A DNA stretch of 64,000 bases from Symbiodinium microadriaticum (Eukaryota > Sar > Dinophyceae > Suessiales > Symbiodiniaceae). Below the pieces are notes generated by a model. It saw only the letters and a program-made list of their open reading frames with translations. It was not told where the DNA came from and did not search any database. The stretch lies in contig LSRX01000074.1 of the NCBI GenBank assembly GCA_001939145.1, positions 691,824 through 755,823 of the forward strand. Direction: 5' to 3'. A program made the position numbers and the translations under genes. Shown here in pieces: positions 44,708 to 56,029 of this stretch; within the stretch, counting starts at the first letter, position 1, and every line of letters begins with the position of its first letter.

Positions 44708-45348
44708 GTGAATGCAGCCCAACATGCTACACCCTCAGAGGCATCAGAGGCCTTGAGCAGCACGTCCCTTACCTTTTGTGCCGAATCGGTGAGCAAAAGC
44801 ACGCCCCGCTCTCAAAGCACCTACAGTCCAGGCCCGACACAAAAACTAAAGGCACGCCTTAGCCACCTCTTAAAGCCAGGCCATAAAGCTTTTGTCCGAA
44901 TTTTGGTAGGAGCCGCTGGGCGCTGGAAGACAAGATGACCCCCGCTGAGGTTGGCAGGGCACATGTATGGGATTCGGTCGAATAGGTATTCCGTTCATGT
45001 GTTTCAGAAATGAGGGCGCTGCCTTTCTTCTGAGTCCATGCAGTTGGGCTTGGAAGGAAGACATTCAGTGATCTTGGTGATGGCAGTGACGATGATGGTG
45101 ATGATGTCGGTTGTGCCGTGTTACTTGCTCGTTCTCTTGGGTTAGCAGCGGCAGCTCAGTCAATGTCGAAAAGCACCAGAAGCGAACCACGTTGGGTTTG
45201 GTGTTGCATTAGTTGGTTTGTGGATTCGGGAATTCGGGCTGTACGACAAACACAATCTGGGATTGAACTCGTTCGCGTTACGGCTACGGTCTTATCTAAG
45301 CTCTTGTTCCGACTTTGCGACTTCGACTTCAGGTTTTCCCGCCGGTAG
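44708..45348 (+). CDS. Two weak candidate segments
   Basis: Frames 44708-44938 (ATPSEASEALSSTSLTFCAE) and 45118-45348 (QSMSKSTRSEPRWVWCCISW), each to a stop. Composition is natural but splice sites are unclear; GAT repeats lie between them at about 45076-45105. Confidence 0.3.
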
Positions 45349-45848
45349 GTAGGGGGTGGGTGGGTTTAGTAAACAGCGCTGTGGGCCGAGGATTCAGAGG
45401 TTTGGAGACCCAGGCGCGAAGGATGCACCCCTTAACTCACAAGTGTTCAATTCTGCAAGACCTTTAAGCCGACAGGCCAAAGCTTGAAAGGTCCTGAAGG
45501 TTTCAATGCTCACATCCTGAATTCTGGTCGGAGGGTTTGGCGCACCCTGACAGGACCCAAGCCAGGGTGAGCCCTCAGATCCCTTCTTGGAGGTTCGGAA
45601 GCTGCCAGGGGTGGCAAGTGGGATGTGAAGTTGCTCTTCAGGTGTTGGGATCTTAGCTTTGGGATTGTGGGTTCTGGGCTCAGGGTTTCCGTTTCATATG
45701 TGAAGAAACACGGGCAGTCTTCAGGCAGCCTGTGGGTGAATTACGCTTTGCAGCCTGCCTGCCTCTCGCGCGGGAGCTTGAGCCGTTTTTCTAAGCCTGC
45801 ACGACAAGCCAGCCGATACTTCGGTCGTGTGTAGGAAGACCTGTCTGC

Positions 45849-45881
<33 letters not shown>

Positions 45882-47020
45882 CATGACGATCCTTGTAAGT
45901 TGAATCTGGTGTGATCGTACGTACTTTCGCTCTCAGCCTTGAGGTTCTCCCACCTGCCCCCAAAAAAAACGGACGGAATGCATTATTCAAAGTTCGCAGT
46001 CCCGCCCTGCTTCTCGAAACGATTAAGCAGCTCTGCGTGTCCGTGCAAAAGAGCTCGCTCGCTGTATGGCAATGTTTGTGGTGAAGTGGCAATATTTCTG
46101 GACCTCAAAGCAACTGCGGGGTCATAGGATCACTATGGTTCCTGTCCCTCACCTCCCTAACCCCTGCATCCTAAGCAACATCTTAGGCAGATGAGGGAGA
46201 GCTTGCTCCCTTCCTGGCCTTTCAGGCCTGGCCCAGGGCTGCAAAAAATTCACATGTTTCCTTTTTTGGATGGAGGATTAGGGGTGCATAGTGCGAAGGG
46301 TTTCGGGAGGATATGAGTTAAAGTTCAAGATCTGAGGGAGCCCAGCCTCGTGCACGAGCACGAAGATCCCCCGCCGAATCCTGAACTAGAAGTCCCTAAA
46401 CTCCTAAACCCCAACGCAGCCAATCTGTATTTTCATGAGCCAAGGTCCGCTTTGTTGGGCTTGTGGGCCTCATGCTGGTTTCCTTAAGAATTCGTACTTC
46501 TTGGGCTTACTGGTCTCCGTGCAGCTGACGGCTTAGTAGTATAGTTCTTTCGTAACTGCGATTCGTTAGACATGCAGCGGTTGGACGGGTTCAGCTTGGG
46601 GTTCGGGGTTCGCAAGATAGTACTGCAAGCATCTGCTGTGGTACCCCGTGTTTCTTACATGGACTTGAGTGTTGATGTTTTTCTGGGCATCAGGGAAGTT
46701 TTTGGCACTGGCTAGAGGGCTTCGGCGGTTGGAGTGTTGAGTCTCAGGCAGATGGCTCCCAGGTTGTTCAAGTCTTAAGGGACTTGGTTTGAGGTCGCGG
46801 GTTTGTAGGGCTTTCTTATGCGAGAATCCCCACAGAACCATCAGTGAAAAGAGCACATCACGGCCTCCAAATTCCAGCCCAAGCCGAGTCAGGCTCGTGC
46901 CCAACCTGAAGCCTCCTTAATTAACCGCCTTAACCGTAAACGCCTGTCAAGTCCTAGAAGACTTGTGTCTTTATTCCCCCCCCCCACCCCTCAAAAACAA
47001 AACAAACCTATTCCTACGAG
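45349..47020. other. No strong gene; short GAT repeat and poly-A/poly-C runs
   Basis: GAT repeat at 45849-45881. Telomere-like motifs at about 45660-45690 and 46380-46420. Frames on both strands lack support. Confidence 0.45.
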
Positions 47021-47118
47021 GAATCCGAGGCAGACCTTGTGAGGAATGCTCTGTCGGCCTTCCGCTCGCACAACGAAGCAGGCCCCGGGTTCTTCGAGCT
47101 GCTCCCTGTGTTTGTGGC
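47021..47118 (+). CDS. Internal exon, unknown product
   Basis: After CTACGAG it reads ESEADLVRNALSAFRSHNEA then GPGFFELLPVFV and ends GC|GTAGGG. It has 32 codons, GC3-rich. The overlapping 143-codon frame in another register is rejected. Confidence 0.6.
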
Positions 47119-47673
47119 GTAGGGTTCAGTTTAAGGCGGTTAAGGGGGTCTGAAATGTTGTGTTTCCCTCGAAGCTTCGTTCTCTTGCTTTCTCTGTCTC
47201 AAGTATCTTTGAGGCTGGGTGGGTCAGCGATGCCTTGTTGGCTCCGGCTTCTCCTTTTGGGAGGTCCCGATGCGAGAGGACGTGATGTAGTTGGTGACAT
47301 CATGGTACAGGGTCTTCTAAAAGGTGAACTTTTTGCGTTGTTCCCACGAAGCGTGCACTGGTGGTTACACAGCTGCGTCCACATGTGTAGCTAGACAGAT
47401 AAACAAAAAGACCGACCGATAGATGATTGACTGCAGACCGGGGGATGGATAGGTGGACGGGTAGATACCTACATCGGTCTACATAACTGCCACCCGACCA
47501 ACATAACATGCAGTCTTTGCGTGATTATGTAAACGCGCAGAGGTACATCACAACTAACTACCTGCCTTCCTACAGACCTTGCATAGATACCTGCATTATG
47601 TACTTCATACAGGCACGTCCTTCAAAAGGCCCCGTGACCCTAAAGGTCTTCGCACGTGCCTGAACCCGTTAAG

Positions 47674-47819
47674 CTCATGTCAAGCCGTACACCACCAACT
47701 ACCAACGCTGAAGCACATGGACTGCAAAATGCTGGATCCCCCAAGCAAGAGCTTGAAGAACAGCTGCCAGTCGCGCAACGATTCGCGGACGAGGGCGACC
47801 AGGCCAGAGACTGTTCCGG
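47674..47819 (+). CDS. Acidic exon, possibly containing a start
   Basis: After GTTAAG it reads LMSSRTPPTTNAEAHGLQNA then GSPKQELEEQLPVAQRFADE and GDQARDC. An ATG lies at 47677. The donor is uncertain; a GC donor at 47820 or an earlier CAG|GCCAGA are options. G-type telomere-like sequence (GCAGGGTTTAGG) follows. Confidence 0.55.
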
Positions 47820-48230
47820 GCTGACAGCTTCGTGCTGTGGTTATGGGCTGTCGGTGGGTGTCAGGTTTATGCTTGGGTGTGCAGGGTTTAGGACCGGACA
47901 GCTGCAGCAGTCAAACGACACATAGCGATCGTAGAAGTCTCTGGACTCAGCCGCTTGCACCCGCAGGATTGGATTAAACAAGCCTGGACCCCACATTCTG
48001 CGTCCGAACGCAGCACCCTACTCAATGCGATCATGTACGATACATTCTGGTCGTTGGCGAGTGGTTCCAATTATTTCACCGTGTAGACCGACTCGGCGGG
48101 GATGGTGGTAAAGTCTGCTCCATTACACTTAAAAAATAATCTGCGTCCGGGGAGTGCGAGATTCGAGTTCAATGCTCGCTTCCAGGAGCGTCTCTGCCAG
48201 TGAAAGACGAATCGAATGCTTCTCAACCAG

Positions 48231-48359
48231 CACCCGAATCAGACCCTTTTTTTCGCACTCGGTACTGGCATGGGTAGCCGAAGCGTTGCTGAAAGACTTG
48301 TGGCCACCTTCAGCCTACGTCAGTGTCTAAAGTTGCGCTTTCCAGCCGGTCAGTCTCAG
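48231..48359 (+). CDS. Internal exon, unknown product
   Basis: Exactly 43 codons, phase 0, from CAACCAG to CAG|GTAATT. Reads HPNQTLFFALGTGMGSRSVA then ERLVATFSLRQCLKLRFPAG. Confidence 0.5.
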
Positions 48360-48527
48360 GTAATTCGAATTCTAAGCCTTCGGCCCGAGTATTTTAGCCC
48401 CAAGCTGTAACCCAGAACTTGAGGCAAAGATTGTAGCCCTTCGGCATGGGAGATCAACCACAGGCACCTTCATGAAGACTTCCTAAGATGCTTGAACTTA
48501 AAGCCTTTCTCATCCCGTAGTGTGAGC

Positions 48528-48725
48528 ATGGCGGACCCCTCTCCAAATCAGCTTTGGAACGACGTGGAGATACGAGGGTGCCCGCTGTCATCTCAAAATC
48601 CCCTACAAGATGAGAAGCCTAATCATAGTTTCGACCCCCTGCGATCCCTTCCCACTGTCCAGTCATGTTTTTGCTCTCGGCAGGTTGAGGCGGAGTTCAA
48701 CCAAGAGATTCTTGAGGAGCGTTGA
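48528..48725 (+). CDS. Candidate last coding segment of a gene
   Basis: From ATG it reads MADPSPNQLWNDVEIRGCPL and ends VEAEFNQEILEER-stop at 48725. An internal CGGCAG acceptor at 48683 would define a short terminal exon in the same frame. Two exons or one continuous exon are possible. Confidence 0.5.
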   Translation: MADPSPNQLWNDVEIRGCPLSSQNPLQDEKPNHSFDPLRSLPTVQSCFCSRQVEAEFNQEILEER

Positions 48726-49764
48726 AAATCAGCACGGTGTGAGAAGGATGGTTGCTATTGGATGACTAGTTGTAATCATCTGCGTCCTTGATGATGATAG
48801 CTGTTGTCAATGCCGTTCTTATCAATCTTCAAAAACGATTCCTGTGTCCATTGTGTTTGCAGCGGTGTCGAAACACAGCTTCAAGGGCTGAGGTTTTGCT
48901 ATTGGTTGCATTAAGACCATATTATCTTTCATGACTCTTATTTAGGTCATTTCGATGATGTGACTGAGGGGCTTATTTATCCGTGTGGCACATGTTCTAG
49001 CCTGCGTGAGGGCATCGCCACCGCATTCAAGATCTTGGAACCCTAAGCAGGATAGGAAAAACGGGGATGCCGTTCGTAAGTTCAACGGGGCAACAATTGT
49101 GTGAGGACCCTTATTATTCGATTCGTCAAGGGGATACCTATAAGCCACCGTGAGCTCTGAAACCGCTCGTATTGATTGCAGGCGCATCACAACCGCACAC
49201 TTTTGTTCAGCTTTCATCTCAGGCAGATTTGCAGTAGGGTCGCCACTGGTGGTTCTCATGATGGTAAACTGTGGATGGAAACCGTTTACCCTAGGTTAAG
49301 GTAGCCCGAATCTGGAACGGCCTTGTCATGCTCCAGTTCGAAACGGCTGGTGAGAATCTTGAAGATGAGATGACTCATCCTTCGATGCCACAGGTCCCTA
49401 TACACTAACCAAAGAAAGTTCCAAGACACGTTTGCAAGATTGACTGCTTTCGAGTCTCGTTATGACAATAGCGGAGAAAAGTGGCTGATTGCACATCGGA
49501 GTGCTCGAGCCAACGTTTTGCTAGCGTCATGCATGCCATGTCGGCCTGACCTGTCTGCCCTTCCTTGAAGGCATACCAATTCACTTTCAAGTCTTCAGGG
49601 CTGGATGTAACGAAGCCTATTTACGCTATCCACAGGAAAGCCGGTAAGTCCCAAGGCGAGACTCCTGACACTGTGTTAGTTGATTTTCCTAGACCCTCCG
49701 AACCAGAAAGGCCTCAACCCTATTTCCCGAATCCTACATCCTAAACCCCAAACCCTAAACCCAG

Positions 49765-49822
49765 CATCGAGGAGCTGGAGACGAAGAAGGTCATGAGAGA
49801 CGTTCGGCTAAGCGAGTTGAAG
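49765..49822 (+). CDS. Charged coiled-coil exon
   Basis: After CTAAACCCAG it reads IEELETKKVMRDVRLSELK and ends AAG|GCCACA (GC donor). The acceptor is the end of a CCCCAAACCCTAAACCCAG run, and G-type repeats (GGGTTCGGGTTTAGG) begin about 45 nt after the donor. Best single example of the inverted telomere-like flanks. Another frame is open over the exon but less helical. Confidence 0.55.
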
Positions 49823-50003
49823 GCCACAGGGATCGGTTCGAAGCACTGAGAAAGCTTCCAGGGTTGGTAGGGTTCGGGTTTAGGTTTTACGATTTTGGAT
49901 TTAGAGAGTTCGGGGTCCAGATATAGGGCTGATACGGTGGTGCTTAATGGGGTTTAGGGTATGGGATTTGTAGAGTGCAATCGGAAACCAGAGTTTAGCT
50001 TTT

Positions 50004-50231
50004 ATGGGTTTATGTTGTGCAGTAGAAGCTCAATTGTCGAACATTGATTTGTTGCCCGACACTGAACGCTGGAGACATGGGACGATAAGCACACTGGTTC
50101 CCTCAACTCTGCCTTGGGGCTACATTGGAACATTGTCGCAACTCAAACTTCACGGCGGCTTTCCTTGCGACCTGAGAGGAACGCCGCAATTCGATGGTCG
50201 CCCCGCGCCCGCAGGTCATTTCAGTGGGTGA
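50004..50231 (+). CDS. Candidate terminal exon
   Basis: After TGTGCAG (50022-50023 region) it reads VEAQLSNIDLLPDTERWRHG then GTLSQLKLHGGFPCDLRG, and stops at 50231. The frame begins earlier, at 50004. Confidence 0.4.
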   Translation: MGLCCAVEAQLSNIDLLPDTERWRHGTISTLVPSTLPWGYIGTLSQLKLHGGFPCDLRGTPQFDGRPAPAGHFSG

Positions 50232-50559
50232 TTTGTTTTCTTGATCCACAGATCTCTTCGAGTCATAGCCCGCTGATCACACTAGCGTAGGGCATGTATG
50301 CCCATCGGTGTCAAGGCATTTCTTACGGGCTGATAATAGAACTCCAGCTCAAAGAGCCCAAGATCAGCCCAGTTTCCGGGCTTGGAATAGGAAAATTACT
50401 ACCTTGGCAGAAAGCCAAGCCCTGAGATAGCTGTGGCACAGAGAAAAGAACATATCTCTTTCTTTTGTTCTTATGTGTATATTTTTTATCATTCTTTATC
50501 AATATCAAGAACGTTACCAATATCTATATCACTGCCAATGTCTGTGTGTGTATACATAT

Positions 50560-50758
50560 ATGATATACCCATTGCATACATACATACATACATACATACA
50601 TACATACATACATGCATACATACATACATACGTACATGCATATAATGTATACAACATATGTATATATATATGTGTGTATATATGTATATATGTATATGTA
50701 TATATAGCTATATCTATCTATCTATCTATCTATCTACCTATCTATCTATCTATCTATG

Positions 50759-50801
<43 letters not shown>

Positions 50802-51128
50802 ATATATATATGTATACATGTGTACATACATACATACATACATACATACATACATACATACATACATACATCTATATGATATACGTGTATGCATGCATGC
50901 ATGCATGTATGTATTTATGTATGTGTGTATGTATGTGTGTATGTATGTGTGTCTGTATGTATGTATGTATGTGTGTATGTATGTGTGTCTGTATGTATGT
51001 ATGTATGTATGTATGTATTTATCTATGTATCTATGTATCTATGTATGCACGTATGTATGCATGTATGTATGCATGTATGTATGTGTGTATGTATGTATGT
51101 ATGTATGTATGTATGTATGTATGTATGT

Positions 51129-51159
<31 letters not shown>

Positions 51160-51207
51160 AATGTATGTATATATATATATGTATAGGTATAGATATATGT
51201 ATATTTT

Positions 51208-51243
<36 letters not shown>

Positions 51244-51430
51244 CACGTAACTTCTTTTTGTATACGCTGCGTTTTTGAGTGTTTGTGTTTGTGTGTTTGC
51301 AGGTGTGCGTGTGCGCGTGTGTGTCTCTGCGCCTGCACACGCAGGTAGGTAGAGGTGTGTGTGTGTGTGTGTGTCCGTGTCTGTGTCTGTCTCAGTCTCT
51401 GTCTGTGTGTGTGTGTGTGCGCGCTTGCGC
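50560..51430. repeat. CATA, TATC and TATG repeats with TA and TG runs
   Basis: CATA runs (50573-50635), TATC (50708-50800), CATA again (50823-50870), TATG (50905-51130), TA (51136-51180) and TG runs (51355-51425). CATA and TATG blocks are reverse complements. All Tyr/Cys/Val and His/Thr frames here are artefacts. Confidence 0.95.
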
Positions 51431-51517
51431 GTGCGTGTGTTTGTTTGGACAAGCGCCTGGTAAGTTCAATGAGCTAAGAAGACAGTATTGGTGTGTTCGA
51501 AAATGTACACGTAGCTG

Positions 51518-51817
51518 TTGAAAGGCAGCCCCATTAGTGACCATCTTCAAGCACTTGCTGCCATTGCTGCCAAAGGCACCTATCGGGCCTGTCAGACTCG
51601 AATACCGGACAAATTACAGAATATGACTCGAAAACGAGGACTAGGAATCCTCAACATTGGACCTTACATCAAGCTACCTCTGCGCCGAGGCTCGCCGGGG
51701 CGCCCCAGGAGCGCCCCAGCGCATCGATTCGGTTTCTTTAGGGGCCGGATACTCAGATTTTCAGCTTGCACACTTTCTGTCATTTCGCGGTTGGTTTTGG
51801 ATTTGCGGTTTGGCTAG
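51518..51817 (+). CDS. Candidate coding segment
   Basis: A frame starting at TTG reads GSPISDHLQALAAIAAKGTY then RACQTRIPDKLQNMTRKRGL. Its later part turns Arg/Pro-rich and then telomere-like. Only the first 60 codons or so look coding. Confidence 0.4.
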   Translation: MKGSPISDHLQALAAIAAKGTYRACQTRIPDKLQNMTRKRGLGILNIGPYIKLPLRRGSPGRPRSAPAHRFGFFRGRILRFSACTLSVISRLVLDLRFG

Positions 51818-52408
51818 ATTTGATTCATTGTTCTGTCGGGGTTTGCTTTTCTCTGGGAGGCTCGCGCCTTAGACCCTTCTTGGGTTGCCACAGAAATTGG
51901 TCGAGAGAAGGCTCCGGAATGCAGAAGGCTCAACAGCTATAGGGATTAAGCGGAACAGTGTGGAAGCAAACTGCAGGCTGACAGTTCTTAGGACTTTTGA
52001 AGGTTGTGGGTTGCGTGTCTTGGTGCCTTGCGACCATTACAGCTAAACCCTGAGCGGTTTAAACATACAGCTCCAACAACCGCCGCAGAACGCCGTGGAC
52101 ACATTTCAGACCTGGAGACCCCAAATGTTCAGAAAATGCGAGTACGCTCGAAGCCCTTCCTTTTTTGAGACTTGACTCGTCCGTGCTGAAAGTGTACCCA
52201 GAACCATCAAACCTCCTGCAAAGACTAGTTATACCCGACGGCTAAGCCTCAAGATCCTGAAGTTTTACGCTCGGTTGGTGCTTTAGAGAATCCCCTCGGA
52301 TCCCTTCGCTTTGCTGAGAGGTTGTGTCGAGGATTCAGTCTACCGCATGAGAGCGTGGAGCTTGCCCAACCCCCGTGAACAGAATGCGATCTGAATCCAA
52401 CACCCGAG

Positions 52409-52735
52409 TTGGAGACACTAAGCATCCAATTCACCCCTCAAATGCCCTACCCCCACTCAAAGTCATCAAACACCGCTCTTCGTCAGGGCTCTTCGGCGCG
52501 CGGCTCCTCTAACAGGCAGGATCAGGTTTTCCGGCGCAAAGCAATTACCGAACCCCGAAGCGACATCCCCGACATCCTAAACCCCCAAGGGACTTCAGTC
52601 CCCCAACTCTCTGGCGTTAGCCTCAGGTGCAAATCCCGAACCCTCAACTGCAGTGCTGGGCTGGAGCTCCGTATAGGGCTTCCAGAAATTGCCCCAAAGC
52701 CCCAGCGCGCACCTTCACCCGGTTATAGACCTTAG
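52409..52735 (+). CDS. Candidate coding segment
   Basis: The plus frame includes QDQVFRRKAITEPRSDIPDI after a GGCAG acceptor near 52518, then NPQGTSVPQLSGVSLRCKSR, and stops at 52735. The first third is C-strand telomere-like. Confidence 0.4.
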   Translation: METLSIQFTPQMPYPHSKSSNTALRQGSSARGSSNRQDQVFRRKAITEPRSDIPDILNPQGTSVPQLSGVSLRCKSRTLNCSAGLELRIGLPEIAPKPQRAPSPGYRP

Positions 52736-52902
52736 ATCCCACCGCTTAGCATGCTGATTAATCGTCCCTAGTCTCTTCCATGTCTCCGCCTCTGAGTCTG
52801 AAGATGCCTGTGGCCCCACTAGTCACTAGCCTTTTGAAGGAAGAGTTCTCCATTCTGTCCGAAGGATCCGGCCTTCAACTCTGGTGTTCGTCTCTCATAC
52901 AG

Positions 52903-53161
52903 ACTCGCTATCGATTTTAAGTCTCCAGCTCCAGAGTTCGCAGACCTTTGCCAGCTCTGTCGGGCCATCCGGCCGGATCTTTACAGTTTGGAGGGCTACA
53001 TCTCAAACGACCTTGAACCGCCCAGCAAACATTGCTCTGTGGTGCCCAGTTCGCGAGAAAGCTCCAAGGACAGGGCCAAGAGCATTGCGGCAAGTTCGGG
53101 GATGGAGCAATACTCCGGTGGCATCTCAAGATCATTCTTGCCGGCGGGCTTTGGCTTTGGG
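52903..53161 (+). CDS. Long exon, unknown product
   Basis: After CATACAG the frame reads LAIDFKSPAPEFADLCQLCR then AIRPDLYSLEGYISNDLEPP and ESSKDRAKSIAASSGMEQYS. A CxxC occurs in LCQLCR. Codons are GC3-rich. Donors GTGGCA (53118) or GTTTCATGG (53162) are possible; the frame stops at 53233. Telomere-like GGTTTAGGGTT follows at about 53181. Two other frames are open but less natural. Confidence 0.6.
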
Positions 53162-53408
53162 GTTTCATGGGTTCATCTTTACGGTTTAGGGTTATGGGGT
53201 CGGCTTGACTTTTCGCGTTTGATGTCTTGGTGACGGCAACCCTCGCATGCCTTTATGAGTTGGAGCCTAGGGGTTTTAGGGTTCCAATGCCCTGTGGCCC
53301 CTTCTTCAGGACAGACGCTTCAGTCAGCAGACTTCTCATCAGGCTGCAAGCGTCTCAATGGGAGCTGCTATTGCTGCTGCCTTTGTTTATACTGTTGTTT
53401 GCTGACCG

Positions 53409-53966
53409 TTGCTGCCGGTGTTGTCACGGGTATTGTCGTCGTTTTGCTTTGTGATTTTTGCACTTTTGCGTGTTTGTAATGTATGTTTGGTTTTAAATGT
53501 GGTTGCTGTTGCTGTTGTCAGCTGCTGTTGTCGCCTGTTGCTTTCCAGGCTGTCGCTGTCGTGGTCAAGTGGTGGTCGCCGTCGTCGCTGCTGCTGCTGC
53601 TGCTGCCACTGTTTTTTTGCGGCTGCCCTGGCCGCGTTGTGGACCACTCTAAGTGCTGCCGTAGGTTTTTGTTCCATTCTGTTTTTAGGGTGGTGTGCGT
53701 TTGAGTTCGAGTCCTGCAGGATGTCGTGTTTCGTCGTCGGGCATAAGGCTTTGAGCAGAGGCTCCAAACGTCTCCGACTAGCATTGACCCGTACGTTCCC
53801 TCTTCTTATCGCCGGAGCCCCCGACAACTACAGGCATTCGAGTTCTGAGGTAGCACGGCTGCAGATGGAGGCACTCAATTTAGGAATATGGCCTCAATTA
53901 ATGTCATATTTGCGAAAACCTGCAGAAAGGCACGAAACGAATGAGATTTTAGGCTTTTGGGGTTGA
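53409..53966 (+). CDS. 185-codon frame, partly repeat-derived
   Basis: The first part is Cys/Leu/Ala-rich through GCT/TGC repeats. The end reads SSSEVARLQMEALNLGIWPQ then LMSYLRKPAERHETNEIL and is more natural. The true exon is probably only the last 60-80 codons. Confidence 0.35.
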   Translation: MLPVLSRVLSSFCFVIFALLRVCNVCLVLNVVAVAVVSCCCRLLLSRLSLSWSSGGRRRRCCCCCCHCFFAAALAALWTTLSAAVGFCSILFLGWCAFEFESCRMSCFVVGHKALSRGSKRLRLALTRTFPLLIAGAPDNYRHSSSEVARLQMEALNLGIWPQLMSYLRKPAERHETNEILGFWG

Positions 53967-54932
53967 TGGCATTTCAGGGTTCAAGCGTTTAGCGGGAGTA
54001 AGAGATCAAGCAGCAAGGTTTACCAAACAGTTCTAACCCCTACTGCAACACCTATCACTCAACTCTTAATAAATTCAATCACTCTTCATGTCACCTTCGC
54101 AGCTTTATGCCTGCGACTCGTGAAGTTTTGGCGGATGTTGCTTTAGCCTTGAAGGCTTTGGGGCTCATGGTGCGGGCTTTGGTGTCCGGGTCTAAGCCTA
54201 GGATTTCGGACTGAATCAAACAGTTTCCACACCAACGAAAGATTGTGCTCTGCGACCTTAGCCTTCAGATGACAACCTGCGCTCCTCTCGGAGCTCAATT
54301 GTGCTTCAAGGCTTGGAGGTTCAGGGTTGCGAAACTGCTAAGCCCTCTATCAACCCTACAATGCTAACTTGGATCTCCAAACCCAACAGGAAATCGAGGA
54401 TCCCAGTGTCCCTCATGTTCTCAGGCTGAGGATACCCCGGCTGCAGGCCAACACCTGATCTATATCCAGCTCCCAGTTTTGCTTGGTCTCTCATATAAAC
54501 GATAAACAGGGGCAGGCTTGGAGGTTGAGGGTGACTGCGCAAGAGCTGCATCCATGATGCAACGACTCTCGAATTGCAGCAAGTTCTCAGTTTCAATCCA
54601 GAAGGTGCCGCCAGTCCTCGAAGAACATTTTGCCCTAAGGCCACCTAGGCACCTCATCGGGGTGCTTTGTTCACGGCTTCGCAGAATGTAAGAGCATGTA
54701 AGTATATGGCCGTAAGCCACAAGGCCTTACCAATCTCCAGCTCCTGGGAACCGGCCTTTTTGAGCCTCACCATCCCGAGTTCCAAAATCCTGTAAAAGGA
54801 GAAGGAACTCGCTTTCTTCATGTCTAGTCCTCGTCGCAGTAGTGCTTAGCTTAGCGCTCGCGGCATTGGTGTTTTTGGCAATGGTACTGCGATGATTTTA
54901 TCAATACACTGCCAAGTTGCTGTGCAAATGCA

Positions 54933-55253
54933 TTACGAGTCCAGCTCAATGCCCCGAATCACCCAGCCAGCGAGGGCATGCTGTTGACCTCGAGGCCCTG
55001 TAGGCAACCTCTTATAGACCCCGAGCCCGGATCCGAACAATACCATGGAGTGCTCAACTTTCCGCAAACCCCAAAGGCTTAAAACTCCATACCTCCGCAG
55101 GTCCTGACTTGCTGGATCCGCGCTTGGAGCGGACGGACACCCGCGAAAGCAGAGTAAGGCGGAGGGCTTGGGGTTGAGGTCTGGGATACGGGATTCTGAA
55201 AGTTCTAGCATGACGGCCGATTGCCTGTGTGCGGTGGAGGGCTCGACGCTCAT
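54933..55253 (-). CDS. Candidate 106-codon minus-strand frame
   Basis: Reads ADPASQDLRRYGVLSLWGLR then KVEHSMVLFGSGLGVYKRLP, ending GWVIRGIELDS-stop. A plus frame (ASEGMLLTSRPCRQPLIDPE) is also open with good codons, so strand is uncertain. Confidence 0.35.
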   Translation of the reverse strand: MSVEPSTAHRQSAVMLELSESRIPDLNPKPSALLCFRGCPSAPSADPASQDLRRYGVLSLWGLRKVEHSMVLFGSGLGVYKRLPTGPRGQQHALAGWVIRGIELDS

Positions 55254-55292
55254 AATGTACTGGGTTTGGCTTTGAAGCTACATTGTCTCAGC

Positions 55293-55575
55293 CTGGGGAG
55301 TGTTTGTGCAGCTCTTCCGGGTCTCGATGTTTATGCACAACAGAGGGATATACGTAGCTCGGGAAAGCCAACGGCTCCAAACCCTGGTACCTGGTGCCTC
55401 CATGTGATGACCCTTGCTGCCCGCTATCCTGCCACGATTCGAAAAGGGGCATATGTCTTGCCAGCCCATAAGCATTTCGGCAGGAGGCAATCCTGATCCG
55501 AAGATGTGCATCGGCAGGAACAGTGAGTTGGGCCGGGCTACGTAGGGCTCCCACACGAGCCCAACTCGTAAGCAC
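55293..55575 (-). CDS. Candidate minus-strand exon
   Basis: Reads HMPLFESWQDSGQQGSSHGG then TRYQGLEPLAFPSYVYPSVV and HKHRDPEELHKHSP, ending at CCCCAG|GCTGAG (GC donor). GC3-rich. A 164-codon frame in another register overlaps and is less convincing. Confidence 0.4.
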
Positions 55576-56029
55576 GTGCGTCTGCTTGCGTCAGGGAGCC
55601 AGGGGGCAAGGTGTCGGCATCTCAGAGTGCAGGTGACAGTCATGAGCAAGTGAGGGCAGAACGAACACCTAACCCTATCAGCCATGAGCCTGGCTTTTGT
55701 TATAAGCTCCAGCTGTAGTGAGTGCTTAGAGCCTTTTGCACACAATTTGAGGCTTGCGGCCCACCATTTCATTCACAGATAAACATTGTTGCGGCGAGGA
55801 CTTTCTAGGAATGATGCTGCTCCATTGGCTCTTCCCAGCGAGTCCTGGCATCCTCTCCCAAGTGCCACAAATGACGGGCCCAAATTCGTAGGCCCTACTT
55901 GAAGCTCCGTCGCTTGGCAGCCATAAGCCCAACCATACTGAGGCTGAGCTCCCCTGGTGGGCTCTCGCTCTCCCTCAGAGCCCCAAGCGGGCAGCCCGGA
56001 GTTTCGGACGGCCTTTTATAAAAGGGGTC

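Noticed and set aside
46963..47394. 143-codon plus frame
   Set aside because: Overlaps the acidic GC3-rich island at 47021-47118 in another register, and includes poly-C and telomere-like sequence.
50473..51340. Tyr/Ile/Cys/Val-rich frames up to 237 codons
   Set aside because: Tetranucleotide repeats without stops in several frames on both strands.
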